Origin: Trogon surrucura
Lineage: Eukaryota > Chordata > Aves > Trogoniformes > Trogonidae
DNA: 64,000 nt
Direction of reading: 5' to 3'
Assembly (NCBI GenBank): GCA_020746105.1
Contig: CM036633.1
Location: forward strand, 11,020,501 to 11,084,500
Each line of letters starts with the position of its first letter. Position 1 is the stretch's first letter. Below the pieces are notes generated by a model, which was not told the origin of the DNA, ran no database searches, and saw only the letters and a list, made by a program, of their open reading frames with translations. This document shows, one piece after another, positions 31,451-43,130 of the stretch. The position numbers and the translations under genes were made by a program.

Positions 31451-34400
31451 AACTTCAGCTCTGTGAAACACAAAGTGTTGGGTCCCAGGGGCTAGGAGTT
31501 AACAGTGGCAGCCAGCGATTCGGGGAAGAAGTGTTTAGTACTTTGGTTGTCACATGGAGGTAGCCTCAGGACAGCAAGATCAGCCACTGGTTTTGACATA
31601 TATAAAATAACTGTGCTCAAATTATAAATCCCAAGGTATTTCAGGCTACCTGGTATGTCTGCAATGATGCTGAAGAAAACAGGGTTGTTTCCACAATGGA
31701 ATGGACGTACAGATTTGCTCCAGTTATCGGTGTGAAACAAAGCAGTGACAGATTCCTCCGCATCACCTCCATTTCAATAAGCATAAAGGGTGAAATCCTG
31801 TATACAAGATTAAGCAAAGTTTTAGCATTAAGAGTTCCCATCTAAGATACTAAGATTTTTTTTCTTATAGATTTTCAACATCTTGTTTTTTCTTCTCCTT
31901 TTTACTTTTCCTCCTAATAGGACAATCTGCTAAATTTTGTGCCCTTCACCACGTCTCCAAAACTGTAGAGCTGACCGTACTGGTGAGGGCTGAGCAGTTG
32001 TGAAGGATAATTTAACATTTCAAGTTTAATTAAACACGCAGATGTTCTTGGACCCCAGCCTCTGAATGTGGATGAGAGCTAAAGCCCATGATGTGATTGA
32101 TCTGATTTTTTCACTGTAGGAGCTGTTTAGAGTTCTCAGCCTGGTCCTGAGAAGTACGTGAATTTAGCAGAACAGAGGCAAGAGAAGAAGAAATTGTCCA
32201 AGAGCTGGGGATTGTGTGAGCTGGAAAGGATGATGAAATAACAAGGGTATCTGTAGATGCAATTACTAGATGTGGGAAAGGCACACAAATAAAAGTAAAG
32301 CCCAAGAACAGAAAGCATGTGAAATTAGTGGAAAGGCAAACAAAGCTTCATCCTATGAGACACAAGAGAAGGCCAAGCTTAAATTATTATATTAAGGGTT
32401 TAACTTTAAAATCAGGATGTGTATTTGTCGTGGTTCCTCTGACAGTGCAAGCCTCCCCTCCTCCCTTTCTTTGCACAGATTTCCCCAGACAATTCACAGT
32501 CCTCGCCTTTATTTATGTGGGTTCATATTTCATGGCTTTTGCTTACTGTATTCCCATTGTGATTTATGACCAAAGAGAAATGTTGCATCCAGGTGATGAT
32601 CCAGTCCATTATCTCTACAGAGATGCTGACCACCGTAGGGGAGCACAGGGACCTGTTCTACCACATGATGGAAAACAAGAAGAAAAAAGGGGCTTCCAGT
32701 TTATGAGGGGAAAAGCACAATTCTTGTAATTTGGACAGATGGATGCAAAGAAAAAAAAATACATTTTCTCCTATTATTCCTCTCCCTGAATGGTCTTTGA
32801 TATTTAAAAAAAAAAAAAAAAAAAAAGAGTCTCAAATATTCGGTGTGGTAACACGCAGCTGCCTTAGCTAAAATGACCCATTTTAAATGCATGCTGCAAC
32901 AGGGTAATTCTCCCTGTCTCAATACCACCCTTGGCTGGTCTGGAGTACTCCACTTTTTCCTTCCAGTTTTCTGCTTTGCCATTAATAAATCAAGATTTCT
33001 CTGCCCTGCCCTGAACCTTCGCAGGTTTTGCAGATCATTAATACCAAGACAGGGCTGTTAATCTCTCAGTCCCCCGATGTGTCGCCCCACTTGCAGGCAG
33101 AGAGGCTGGGACACGGATGGGACCACGCTCGTGGGCACAGAGCAGAAGGATGCACCCTGGGACCACAATAATTCCCAGAAAGGTCCCCACGGGACCTGTC
33201 TGGCCGTCCTGTGCCGACAGCACCCATCGTTATTCGGAAGTGGATGTTGGGATAGATCTCAGAGCGAGGGGTCTCTGGTGTGAGCCCTGTGCTCAGCTCT
33301 GTAGCATTTTTGCTGCCTGTGCCCTACTTTAGCAATGGCTTTGCAAGGGAGTGTCTCCTTCTCTGATATTATTGAGGTCTTATTCCCATTGTTTGGATTT
33401 CTTATCCAACTCAGCCCTTCTGTCCTTATCGATATGTAGAAGAGGTGAACACTCTTGCTTTATTTTGCACGTTTCTTTCTGTCAGAGATGGGCAGGAAGA
33501 AGGGTTGGCAATGAAAGGCAATTTCTCCTAACCCCAGTGAGCGAGTGCAGTATGGGTAAGAGTGCTTTTAAACAAAAAAAATCCAATAGCTTCCATATAA
33601 ATTGTCCAGGAGAGAAAACTTTGTGTTTTTGACATTTGTAGCTGTTTCAGCATTTTTCCGTGGAAGATGAAAAACTTTTGCATTGAGCAAAACACAGATT
33701 TATGATCAATAAAGTGAAGTTTAACAGTTTATAGGGGCCATACATTCTTTTTTTTTTTTTTAAAAACTGATATTAGAAACTATTTCCCCCCCGCCAACCA
33801 TGTGAGAAATCCTTCCCAGTGTCAGTCAGAGTTTCAGCATAGTAAAGCAGCTGGCAGAGCATTGTGGATAGTCGCTTGCTGGGGTTATCCCCCAGGACGA
33901 GTTGTCACCCAAACCGTCCCTCTCTTGCCACTGAGGAGTCACGTGCAGTAGAACTCCCAGATGTCCATTAAGACCTGGATATGGACCTCAAGGTCTGGGG
34001 CTGGGCTTGCCCAGTGCTTTAGAGAGCTTGGGAGCAGAAAGTTGCTGCAGATCCCTTCCTAGACTAAAGCCATTCCTAATAACTCTCCAGCAAGGCTCTG
34101 CAAGTGTTCCTGTGGTAATCAAATAACAGTCAAATCTTGTCATTCTGGTACTTCCCCTTCACCTTTACCTCTCACCAGAGGTTGCCCAACTCCAAAAACC
34201 TGGTGTCTTCCACATCGACAAGTGTGCCAGGAGCTGTTGCGGGGATGCTTAACACACTGGAAACAGCAAAGATTTTCATTCTCCAAAGAACAGATCACTG
34301 CAACTGGTTGCATTTCTCCCACCAGAAAATCACGTCCACAGACTGTCTGATAAAAATTGTTTGATCTTAGTTTTTTACATTAGCCCTAAGATGTAATTTT

Positions 34401-34499
34401 GGATATAAAATTAGAGAGTATAAGGCTGAGTCTGCTGCCATTAAAACCAGTAAGAAATCTCCCTTGGTTAGATTTGTTGTAGAGCCAGAGAGGTGGGAT
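31451..34499. other. Non-coding stretch with A21 tract
   Basis: A forward frame of 136 codons (32319-32729) and an overlapping frame of about 41 codons ending near 32704 lie upstream of the A21 tract. Neither product is recognised, and no AATAAA lies just before the tract, so a processed pseudogene is not called. T- and C-runs lie at about 33748-33759 and 33786-33793. Confidence 0.4.
32806..32826. repeat. (A)21 mononucleotide run
   Basis: Twenty-one consecutive A residues are read directly, the longest homopolymer I noticed in the window. CR1 retroposition does not leave poly-A tails, so in a bird genome a simple mononucleotide repeat is more likely than a retroposon tail. Confidence 0.9.
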
Positions 34500-35120
34500 T
34501 GCTCTTCTTTTATGCTCCGGTTTCACTGACGGCGCACGTTCCTACACGTGACAGCGTGTGGAAGTATGGCCCTCATCTCTTCAGCGTGCTCCTCTTTGTT
34601 AAGGACTATCTCTACATGAGATCTACAGGAAAAAATAGGAAAGTGTCCATTACCTGAACACTTCAGGGGTTTTGGCGCTTTTTTTTCCTCTTTTCTCTTT
34701 ATACAAAACATCCGACAAAGCCAATAAATTTGTCAAGCAGATAAGTTGGACTAAGTAATCCCCGTGGTCTGCACAAAGGACGTTGTTGCAGCGCATTTAT
34801 GCCAGTTGGGTCCACTTCTTCCCATGATGTGCCTTGAAATTTATCACCCAGTTGTGAGCTTTAACTACGTAAATCCCCGGTGAATTGATGGGCGAAGGGA
34901 ACCTTGCTGAGGTTTATACGGTGGGTCTTAAACCCTTAAACGCGGGCGGCAGTGTGCGTTCTCCATAAAGCTGTGCCCTTGGTAATTTACACATGGGGAG
35001 CTCGGCCACGATTTTCCTCTGTGGAAAATTGAGTTGAAAGAAGTGGGAGCTCAGAGCTGAGCAGCCGCATCCGAGAAGGCCCACGGTGTGCCAGGATTTC
35101 TGCAGAGTGTGCGGCCGTTC
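34500..35120. promoter_or_regulatory. Candidate CpG-retaining regulatory region
   Basis: CpG dinucleotides are unusually frequent for this window. There is a cluster at 34531-34558 that includes CACGTG, and about 14 CpGs between 34878 and 35114. AT-rich words lie between (AAGTAATCCCC, an OTX/PITX-like TAATCC core near 34756, and CCAATAAATTTG near 34719). The mix of retained CpG and homeodomain sites suggests an unmethylated distal enhancer. This is inference. Confidence 0.35.
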
Positions 35121-35379
35121 TTGCTTGATTAAATAAACTTGGCTCTCAGAAGATCTGAAAAGCTGCTTTCAGAGAGTTCTGTCTAAAAGCTTGCAAGTTT
35201 TTCCATTTCTTCTGAAGAGAAATTTACACTCTGAAAATGAAAGGCTCTACAAAACGATATTTTCTGAAGCAAATACTGACATTAGGAGGATCTGAAGCAC
35301 TTGCACCGCGTATCTGTGTTAAACTGCTTCTCCTGACTGACAAAGCTGTCTCCCGCTAAAAGCAACTGCTACAAAATTA
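35121..35379. other. Spacer between two candidate elements
   Basis: CTGAAA and TTTCAG at about 35155-35173 form a small 6-base hairpin. Otherwise nothing is recognised. Confidence 0.4.
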
Positions 35380-35800
35380 TGGCTAGCGCATATATAATGT
35401 TTGTGTTTAACAAGACGACAGAAATGCCACCTTAGTAAAAACTGATTATGGTTACAGCTGAACAATTCACATCATGCAAGATTTATAATATTAAGGTTAT
35501 GCAATCATCTAATCGGAGAGACAAGCCTTGAGTAATAATATGAAATGCATGTACTTCAATCTGCAACAGCAGATTCATTGCTGTTTTCTTATTAGCTCGT
35601 GCTAGCATTAGGGCTGCATTATCCATTTTACCATAGTCTAATTCAGCATTTCCATCTGAAAACATATGCACAATAAGTGATCTATGCCAAACAATGAAAT
35701 GGAGACAAAGCCATTTGAGTGACTTTGCGGCTATAAAAATATACATAATCAGTATGTCTTTCGGCACGTCTCAATACTTCATATTACATTTCTTTGCAGG
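35380..35800. promoter_or_regulatory. Candidate conserved non-coding element (strong by eye)
   Basis: About 400 bases of non-repetitive AT-rich sequence carry AACAATG (SOX-like) at 35690-35696. TAATATGAAATGCATG (POU-like), TTAGCTCGTGCTAGC and CCATTTTACCATAG words are also present, as are retained CpGs near 35386, 35415 and 35513. A 94-codon reverse frame crosses it but is not recognisable. It ends in a pyrimidine-rich TTTCTTTGCAG/G acceptor-like site near 35798, so a non-coding exon boundary is also possible. Confidence 0.4.
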
Positions 35801-36959
35801 AAAAGTTTTCTCAAAATAAAGGACAAGATGGAAATTGCCCCTTTTTCTTCCTGGGAGAGCAATTCTTTGGGGACTGAACCAGAACAGGAATCCAGCCCAT
35901 GAATTTCTCATCCTGCAGATGGGACAACAGATCATTATTAGTGCTCTGCCAGCTATCGGGGAAGGGACAGGTTATCTTAGGAGAATAGAGAATAACTTAA
36001 AACTTACTTTTTCCAGCCCATATACAATTGCTAACATTTCCACTGAAAAGGAATCTCTGTTGTTTCTTAGAAGTGAAGCATTTTGGATATTTTATAAACA
36101 TTGGATATTTTTGTGGACAAAAAACTGGAGCATGTATATAGCTATACATATATGTATATAAACTCTAATTGGTTAGTTATTGTACAGAGAAGTCATAACT
36201 TCAGGTTAAAAATATGCTATTTTGGGGGCTGAAGAGTTTAGGCATCATATTTCAAAGGCACGTATTATAGAAGTTGACAAGTGTTTATAATGCAATAATC
36301 AAACTAATTGACTGAACTCGCTGATTAAAATGAGACTTTTCATGCAAAGCTCTGACTGAGATTCCTTCTTAACTGTGTGCAGAGGGCTGACTTCATTTTC
36401 CCTACCCTGTGCAGGCTTTGATCTGGCGAGGCACCGGGGTCTCAGGGCATCAGGCAGTCCAAGGGGGGGTTTGGGGACCTTACTGAATCAAAACCTCCAG
36501 GTGATTAGTTGTTTGGATCCCTGTACATGTAGGTAGATACATCAGACTTTTGCAACAGTCACAGTTCTCAGCAAAGAAAAGTATTTCAAAGGTAAACAGA
36601 AGGCACTTGTGTGCTGGAGTCTGATTTATTACACACACTATATATAGCTGTCATTAAATGAACAGGCTAACATGCAACTATTCATCATGGGGGGGGAAAC
36701 GAACAGGCTATTCTCTGCTTGCCTGGAATTGTTCATATTTCTGAAAACTAAAAGCAGTGTCTAGGAAAAGAAAGAATGCCTAAAATGCCGTAAGATATTT
36801 GATTTATTCTTTTCAGGCATTACTTCTCTATGTTCTTTGTGCCCGAGAGTATTATTTGAGTCAATCGATCTTAGAAACTGTTTCTAGCGATTCTCATTTT
36901 CCCCAAAACTCTCCACTACAGACCTTAATCTACCTCCTTTTGTTGTTATTGTCATTAAA
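35801..36959. other. Non-coding stretch with AT palindrome
   Basis: TATACATATATGTATA at 36143-36158 is a perfect 16-base palindrome, next to TGTATATAGCTATACA, another near-palindrome. Bases 36280-36350 hold AATCAAACTAATTGACTG and may be a small regulatory patch. GAACAGGCTA occurs twice (about 36659 and 36701). A forward frame of 108 codons (35835-36161) is unrecognised. Confidence 0.4.
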
Positions 36960-37400
36960 ATAGACTCAAATCAGACCACGGATTTTGTTTTACTTTGAAG
37001 GTGCATTCTGATCCAAAGATAGCTATTCATCTTCTCATTTGTATTACCAGCATTTCAGTTATGAGTCTGCACACAGCAAACTACAGTATCCTTTCGAATT
37101 TCAGCGAAAGCAGTTCTCAGCTTGCTGTTTAGTTACGTGAGAAACAGAAAATAAGTGATGCTGCCTGACTGAAACAGCTCTCCGAGTGCTGATTAAGGAA
37201 AATGACCAGAAATACTCAGATTTTTCTGAGCAATAACTAATTGCTGAAGAAAACAAGAGATCATTTTAATTAATGAATAAATAGAATTCTGAACTATTTG
37301 TGGATGCAGTGAGACACACAATTTAATGAATTAGAAGAGATGACTGGTACAACCTTAAAACTGCAAGCAAAATGATTGTTTCAACAGAACATTGGATTTT
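36960..37400. promoter_or_regulatory. Candidate AT-rich regulatory island
   Basis: Repeat-free AT-rich sequence includes TTTTAATTAATGAATAAATAG near 37264, AATAACTAATTGCTG near 37231 and ATTTAATGAATTAG near 37320. Homeodomain cores are close together. Conservation is not testable here. Confidence 0.3.
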
Positions 37401-39150
37401 AGTTAAGCTATGCCCTTCATGAGAAGGCTCCCTTGCCACAGACACATGGTCTTCCTCACCAAAATATGGAATGCTTTTGGCTGAAATTAAACAGAACCTT
37501 TTGGTTTTCAGGAAAAAAAAAAAAGTGTGCTACTCTAGGCTGCAAATTTTGTTACGAAAACTCAGCATTTTCCAGCGCTTTTTCTATGTCCTAGTTCCCA
37601 GCCCTGCCTGTCAATTCACTTGACCATTCCGCTGTGCAATTTAAAAAATATTCTCTCTGTGATGAGACTGGGACCTGTGCAATCACCACCAGCAGCTTTC
37701 TACCCGCATCATTTTTGCACCAGCAGTGTTTGCACGGTCGAGGGGGATGGGGGGGAACCCCCACCCCATGGCAGCACGGCAAGACCACGTGCCAGCAGGT
37801 CCCTCCATGGAATTCGCTCTGTTCCAGCTTCTCCAGCAGATCCCTGGAGTAGCCCATCCCAGTGCAAGGAACCACACTGACAGAGAAACTTGCCCTTTCT
37901 AGGGAGGCTTCTTCGCCAAAAAAATGAGTTTTCAGTGCCACTCAGCCAGTGAGGGGATGGATGCACGCAGCTCCAAGCCCTGGTCAGCCCCACTACTGAT
38001 TAACTCTGCTTTTTCCTGCCAGCTCTTTTCTACACCCACCCTCAGCTGTTAAGGCTTTGGGTTGGTTGGGTTTTTGTGTGTTTTCCAGTTTGAGGAAGCC
38101 AAAGGGGAGGGAAGAGGGACAAGGAAACCCTCTGCTGAAAGACAAAGCAGGCGCAGGGAACGCAGAGGGGATGAAAGGGTGCCACTGTTTGACAATAAGG
38201 GTGTGTGGGTGTCTCTCATCAAACCCGCTGACACCCAGTGCTGACTTGCACAAAATACCGGGGATGGGGGGGCTCTGCAAAGATGAAAGCAGCTGTGGCC
38301 CCGAGGGCTGCTCTGCTGCCGTGTCCAATGAATTAAAGGTAGGTGAGACACAGGCAGAAATACCTCCTCGCACTGCTTAAACCTCTTTTCTGCTTCACCT
38401 TAGAGTCACCAGGTGAGTAAAGAAGGGTCTCAGGCACCTCTCCAGCCAAACCTCTCCAACCTCCCCAGATGTGCCTGTCAAAGAGAAACCTCCACTGTGT
38501 CTTCTTAAGACAGAGAAAATTTCAAGCTGCTGTTTCTTGGCAGTGCCACTGCTTCGTTTCGCTCTGGTTTCCCTGCATGATTTAAAACATTGACCTGAAC
38601 ACCACAGCCTATGTGGGCAAGAGTACACGTACGTGGAGGAGCGTGAGGCACCTAGATTTAATTGTAATTAGGGCCTTTCCTGCAGCTTCACAGACATTTC
38701 CCGGCTGTACACACACACAAACACATCCCAGAAATGGCACCAGAGGGTGAGACCACAGTGGAATCGCTTATGTGCAACAAAAAAACCGCAAACAAAATCA
38801 TCAAGGTGTTTTGTTCTGGTTTTGTGTGGGGAAGAAAAGGTCGGGATGCTGACTAAGAGACTGTTTTAGGACAGAACTGATGCCATTATGAGTGGGTTTC
38901 ACCCTCCTCTGTTCTGCTCCCTGCTTTCACCCACCCCCACTGAAATACAAAATAACCTGCAATCCAATTGGTGCTGAGTGTGTATGAAGCAATCACATTT
39001 AACAAACAGAGCTGGTAGGTTTTAAAAAGCACAGTCTTGTCCACGACCTTTTCTTAATTTTGTTGGATGTAATGTGAAAACCTGCTTGTTTTATTTACAC
39101 TTGCAGTTTAATTGGAATCCGTTGCTTTACCATAGCCTACTTGCTCATAG
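37401..39150. other. Non-coding, GC-richer patch without island
   Basis: Frames on both strands at 37591-38380 (up to 126 codons) overlap heavily and share a GC-rich composition, so no gene is called. G-runs facing C-runs at 37742-37769 form a small stem-like G/C patch. CACGTACGTG at 38626-38635 is a perfect 10-base palindrome. A short CA repeat lies near 38710. Confidence 0.4.
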
Positions 39151-39170
39151 GTGTGCAGGGGGCTGCACAC
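39151..39170. repeat. Perfect 8-base hairpin
   Basis: GTGTGCAG (39151-39158) and CTGCACAC (39163-39170) are perfect inverted arms around a GGGG loop. There is no T-run and no gene next to it, so it is not read as a terminator. Confidence 0.6.
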
Positions 39171-40539
39171 ACACGCGGTGCTTTTGCACCATTTCTCTGT
39201 TATCCCCAGGAACCACTGTACTGAACTTCTTTCACGCCCGCCCGCAGTAGATTAATGATGACAGAGTCAGTGTGTGCGTGCATGAATAACATGTCCTGGT
39301 AACAAATCAGGAACACAGAGAAGGATTTGTGTCTTTTAAATGGGGTTTGGGACAGTAGCATGTAGCTTTTTTTATTTTTTTCTTGTTTTAAGTTCTGATT
39401 TGCTCTTCTTCGTTTCATTCATTTCATTTCATTGGAGGAACTGCCATGGAAAGCTCTCGACTCACTGTACAAAGAGGACTGATCCTCTCTGAGCCCTCTT
39501 TTTTTAATTCTTTGGGAATAGACAGAAAAAAGCCTGACAGAAGCAGCATGAACAATAAGCTGCATTTTCCAGAATTGATGGTGAAAACCAGGAAGATTTC
39601 AGCTGGTGTGAGGGGTAGAGGGAAGAGGGAAGGGAGATTTGGAGGAATGACAGAGAGAGGTTTTTTTTCTGAAGTCTTTAAGGGATGGAAAACAAAATTA
39701 AATATCAGCTCCTGATGCGTTGGGTCCAGTGGTTATAATTCATCACATCTGGGGAACCTTTGATTCTGCCAGTGCTTGGAGGCACAAACTCGTATCAAGC
39801 GCTAGATGTGAGGACGGGCTGGGCATGAGGAGCCTCCTGTCCCCCAGCGCACCAGCACCTGCCATGGCTGGGACACTGAGCCCCAACAGTTACTGAGTGA
39901 GACTTGTGACGTCCCCTGAGCACACCTTGAGGACTGGAGAAGGGGGAGCAGAGGGGGAAAGGCCAGTGGCACCAAGGAGCTGAGTGCGATTCGAATCTGC
40001 GAGACTGGCATCCACGTCTTCTGCTTGTGGGGAAAGCAATTGACACTCAGGGAAACTTTCTAGTGAAAGTTTAGGATACCTCTCACCCATGGGTCAATGA
40101 ATACTTTGTGGAGCACCAAGTCAGACTGATGCCCTAAACATCCTGCTTGCTTTTCCACTTTCCTGCATAACAGTGAAGTTTTAGGTTATGCTGGTTTTGG
40201 TGGCAAGAGTAGTGTCAGAAATTCTCACCTTCTGCTCATTCCCCTCGTCTCCTGGATTGCCTCTCCTTTCATCCACCAAGGTTAAAAATAACTCCCTCCC
40301 ACCCACAAAAACCCACAAGCTAGAGGTTGGCAAGGCTTGCTAAAACTGGCTTCTCTACCAGAAGCCCCATGGCACAGACTCACCGGCTCCTCACCTCACA
40401 TCGCCCTCGTGCCGGACTCCCCGTATCACCCAAAACCCCACCTGAGGTGCCTTTGAAGCTTTCCCACTGCTGACTGTCTGCAGCGCTGCGGATTTACGAG
40501 CAAGGGGAGCGCGTGGAACCAAGTTCAAGAGTTGGCGGT
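39171..40539. other. Non-coding stretch, small repeats only
   Basis: A short TTTCATTCATTTCATTTCATT patch lies near 39414-39433 (imperfect pentamer repeat). AAACTTTC (40053-40060) and GAAAGTTT (40065-40072) form an 8-base hairpin. CpGs are somewhat enriched near 40400-40515. No gene is recognised. Confidence 0.4.
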
Positions 40540-40960
40540 TTCATTTGCATATGAGAGGCCAAAATAAGCAAATAAAAACTGCCACACAAAACGAACCAGA
40601 ATTGGAATTGGCTAAACACTTCCCCGTGAAATGGATTTTAGAAGTGACTCTTGAACTCTTCAGTGGAAAGACAGATTCATTTTCAATGGAGTTTGATCTT
40701 GCTCTTCAGCTTCATTTGTAAGACCAATTACAGAGCATTTTGTACAACAATTACGCGCATTAAAACCACTCTGTTCCATCTGATGAATTTTAATAGTAAT
40801 TGAACAGAAGAACCCATCAGCTGAAAGACTGTCCAATCAAGTATGCCCATACACTGAACTGTAATTTCCACTCCACAAATGTGCAATGCCATCTGAAACC
40901 ACCAACATGTCCTCACCCCACCAACACCCAGGCAGATTTTTGAGGATTTGTTCCAAACCA
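40540..40960. promoter_or_regulatory. Candidate conserved element with octamer
   Basis: A perfect octamer ATTTGCAT lies at 40543-40550, followed by non-repetitive AT-rich sequence. Later words are GACCAATTACAG near 40724, ACAATTACGCGC near 40747 and TTTTAATAGTAATTG near 40788. The segment lacks low complexity and resembles vertebrate enhancers in texture. Function is inferred. Confidence 0.35.
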
Positions 40961-40979
40961 ACTTTATTCCCTGAGGCTT

Positions 40980-41555
40980 TCAGTAGACAGAGAACACAGT
41001 GACCATGGTCCTGTGGTAATTCCTGTGTACAGCTTTGTCCTGCCAAGCTCCCTGGAGCTCATTCTCGAATGCGGCATTCGCAGAGTCCTGGTGACGGCAA
41101 GTGTTTGCTGGGAAGCACCCTCCCAAACCACCCTGCAAATGCCCCTCTTGTGAAGGAAGACATTTTTGGAGGATGCCCTTCAAAGGACTTTGTAAGAGAC
41201 TGTGAGAGCTGCGTGGCTGCTTTGTGTGGCTGTGGGATGTGGAGTATGTCACTTGGACTCTGGGTCTGGTATTTACATTTAACTTTTGTTCAGCTTCCTC
41301 TTTCCTTGCAAAGACAGAATGTGCAGAACAGTGGGTTGAAGAAATACAGGCCTGAAAAAGAGAGGTTGAATACAAGCCTCTCATAGCCACTGAAGAATAG
41401 ATATTTGGGTTAGAAGAGTCCAGATAAATCCCTTTCACATGGTCACCACAAGCCCTAAAGACCCTATAACTGATGTTATGAGTCCAAACGCAACAAAAGC
41501 AATCCAGTGTGGCAAAGAAGAGATCAAAGGCATCACCAGTGTCCTGGGTCTCCAA
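40980..41555 (-). other. Longest open frame in window, 191 codons, unrecognised
   Basis: A reverse-strand frame with ATG start runs 191 codons, clearly longer than any other frame here. The product is Ser-, Cys- and His-rich in its first half, with a charged KEEAEQK segment near residue 70. I see no signal peptide, transmembrane pattern or known domain. In roughly 128 kb of two-strand sequence one frame of this length is plausible by chance. The plus strand has overlapping frames too, so the region is simply stop-poor. A lineage-specific transcript is the alternative. Confidence 0.15.
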
Positions 41556-42949
41556 AGAATGCTAATGCATTTCTTAATCTTTGTCATGAACATTTTGTTG
41601 TTATTTTTTTTCCTACTAAACTTGCTCTTTCTGTCTGGGGTTGGCCTGTGCTGTACTGAAAATTCCTCGAGGGAAGTTGTGTTCTTCACTGGATTTGCTG
41701 GAAATTTGTAGAACAAAAGAACTATTTTGATGAACTTGCTCTCAATGGGATTTCCAAGTTAGCTTGGGAAACAAAAAGAGATTCCTATAGTTTAGATCAG
41801 TGGGAGATAAGTGTCCAACTGTCAGAGCCTTCCTTTGAAGTGGGTTTCCCCTTGCCAGTGGTTGCTACAACTCTAAGTTCAATTTAGAGACAAAAGATGA
41901 AGTCTTGGCCTTGCTGAAGTCAAGAAGAGTTTTGTCACTGACAACTTAGAGGCCAGGATCTCACCCAAGATGTTTGTACAGGCACTAACTTTAGCATCTG
42001 TTGAGAGCCACATGAAATATTTATGTTGAAGAGTGCGGCTGTATTGTTTTCTTGCATCTCATTCTGAGTGCAAAAATGATCCTGTCTCACTGGAAAATCA
42101 CCACTCTTCTCTGAAAAGAGTATAACTTCAGCTGAGAGACACCTTAGTCCGGTGTGCTCAAATTTAGAGTTACAATGTGTGATTTTTAAAAAAATGCCTA
42201 CAAAATTTCTTCATAAGATATATTTAATTTTCTCCCGTTAGCTTTCACCGTGGTTTAGAATGGGCAAAAAATGAACAGTGGAGGTTTTCCTCTAAATGGG
42301 AACATCTATTTCCTTCCCAACTAAAATTTCGGTTTGTGCTTCCTTGTCTTTCAAAACATTTGAAAAATCCTGCCTTTGAAAGCTCAGGAATGCGGCTTCT
42401 ACTGGAAGTACTGAAGGTTACATATTTCTGTACATTGTGCAAGTCAATTAGTTAATGGGTGGAAGGTTCTACATAAAAAGCTAAGCATTATTAAAAGATC
42501 TGTAGAGGACCTCAGTCTAGTAACAAAGGTTCTGAAATGTGGGCCAGCACAAATCTGGCATAAATCAACTTTTTTCAAGGCTCTTTCTTCCCCTCTTTCC
42601 TCTCAGATGGAGACAAGATCCAAACCAGTGAAATCTGGGGAGAGGAGAAAGGTGGTAGGGGCTGGAGGCAGCTAAATGGGCAGATACTTGTAGGGATCCA
42701 TTTTAAAAAAAAGTGTGCAAACAAAAGGCCAGAGAAATTTTTTTTTCCACTCATCTCTTGGTCCCCTCCCCCTTTCAAATATTGCCTCTTATTTGTTTCA
42801 TTTCATGCAATTTAGTGTTTCAGTCACTGACTGCTACATTGAGTTTTTTCACCCTTCACACACCATCACATACTGCCTGTCTTTTTTTGACCACGCTCTG
42901 TGTTGTAATAATAATAATAAAAAACTGGGCCTGATTTTAATTTGTGTAA
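41556..42949. other. Non-coding stretch with (AAT)n
   Basis: An AT-rich sequence with a short AAT trinucleotide run at 42906-42920 is read directly. Frames at 41435-41716, on both strands, overlap and are unrecognised. No repeat family is identifiable. Confidence 0.45.
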
Positions 42950-43130
42950 TGTTTTTGTTTAAAAAAATAAAAACCCAACAGCCTAATTAGGAAACCCGTT
43001 AAATGGCTGCAATTCAAATATAATTCTATTAAATTCTCCCTGTAAAGTTAATGTTACAGACTTTTTAACAGATGTTTTAATTAGACATTGTTATTAAAGG
43101 GAATACTGTAGAAATTAAAAGCAGGCCCTA
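42950..43130. promoter_or_regulatory. Candidate small conserved element
   Basis: Bases 42980-43125 hold CCTAATTAGGAAACCCG, TTTTAATTAGACATTG and AATTCTATTAAATTC, dense homeodomain-compatible cores with little simple repeat beyond an A-run at the left edge. Enhancer function is inferred. Confidence 0.3.

Noticed and set aside
32319-32826. Processed pseudogene ending in A21
   Set aside because: No parent protein recognised, no polyadenylation signal next to the A-run, and CR1 machinery does not produce poly-A tails.
37591-38380. Cluster of overlapping open frames on both strands (up to 126 codons)
   Set aside because: The cluster is explained by local GC-richness reducing stop codons. No frame has recognisable protein content.
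39151-39170. Hairpin as a bacterial-type terminator
   Set aside because: No T-run follows and no gene lies upstream. The window is vertebrate-like.
39940-40020. A GATTCGAATC word that resembles a tRNA B-box
   Set aside because: No matching A-box, acceptor stem or anticodon arm can be drawn around it. The word is simply palindromic.
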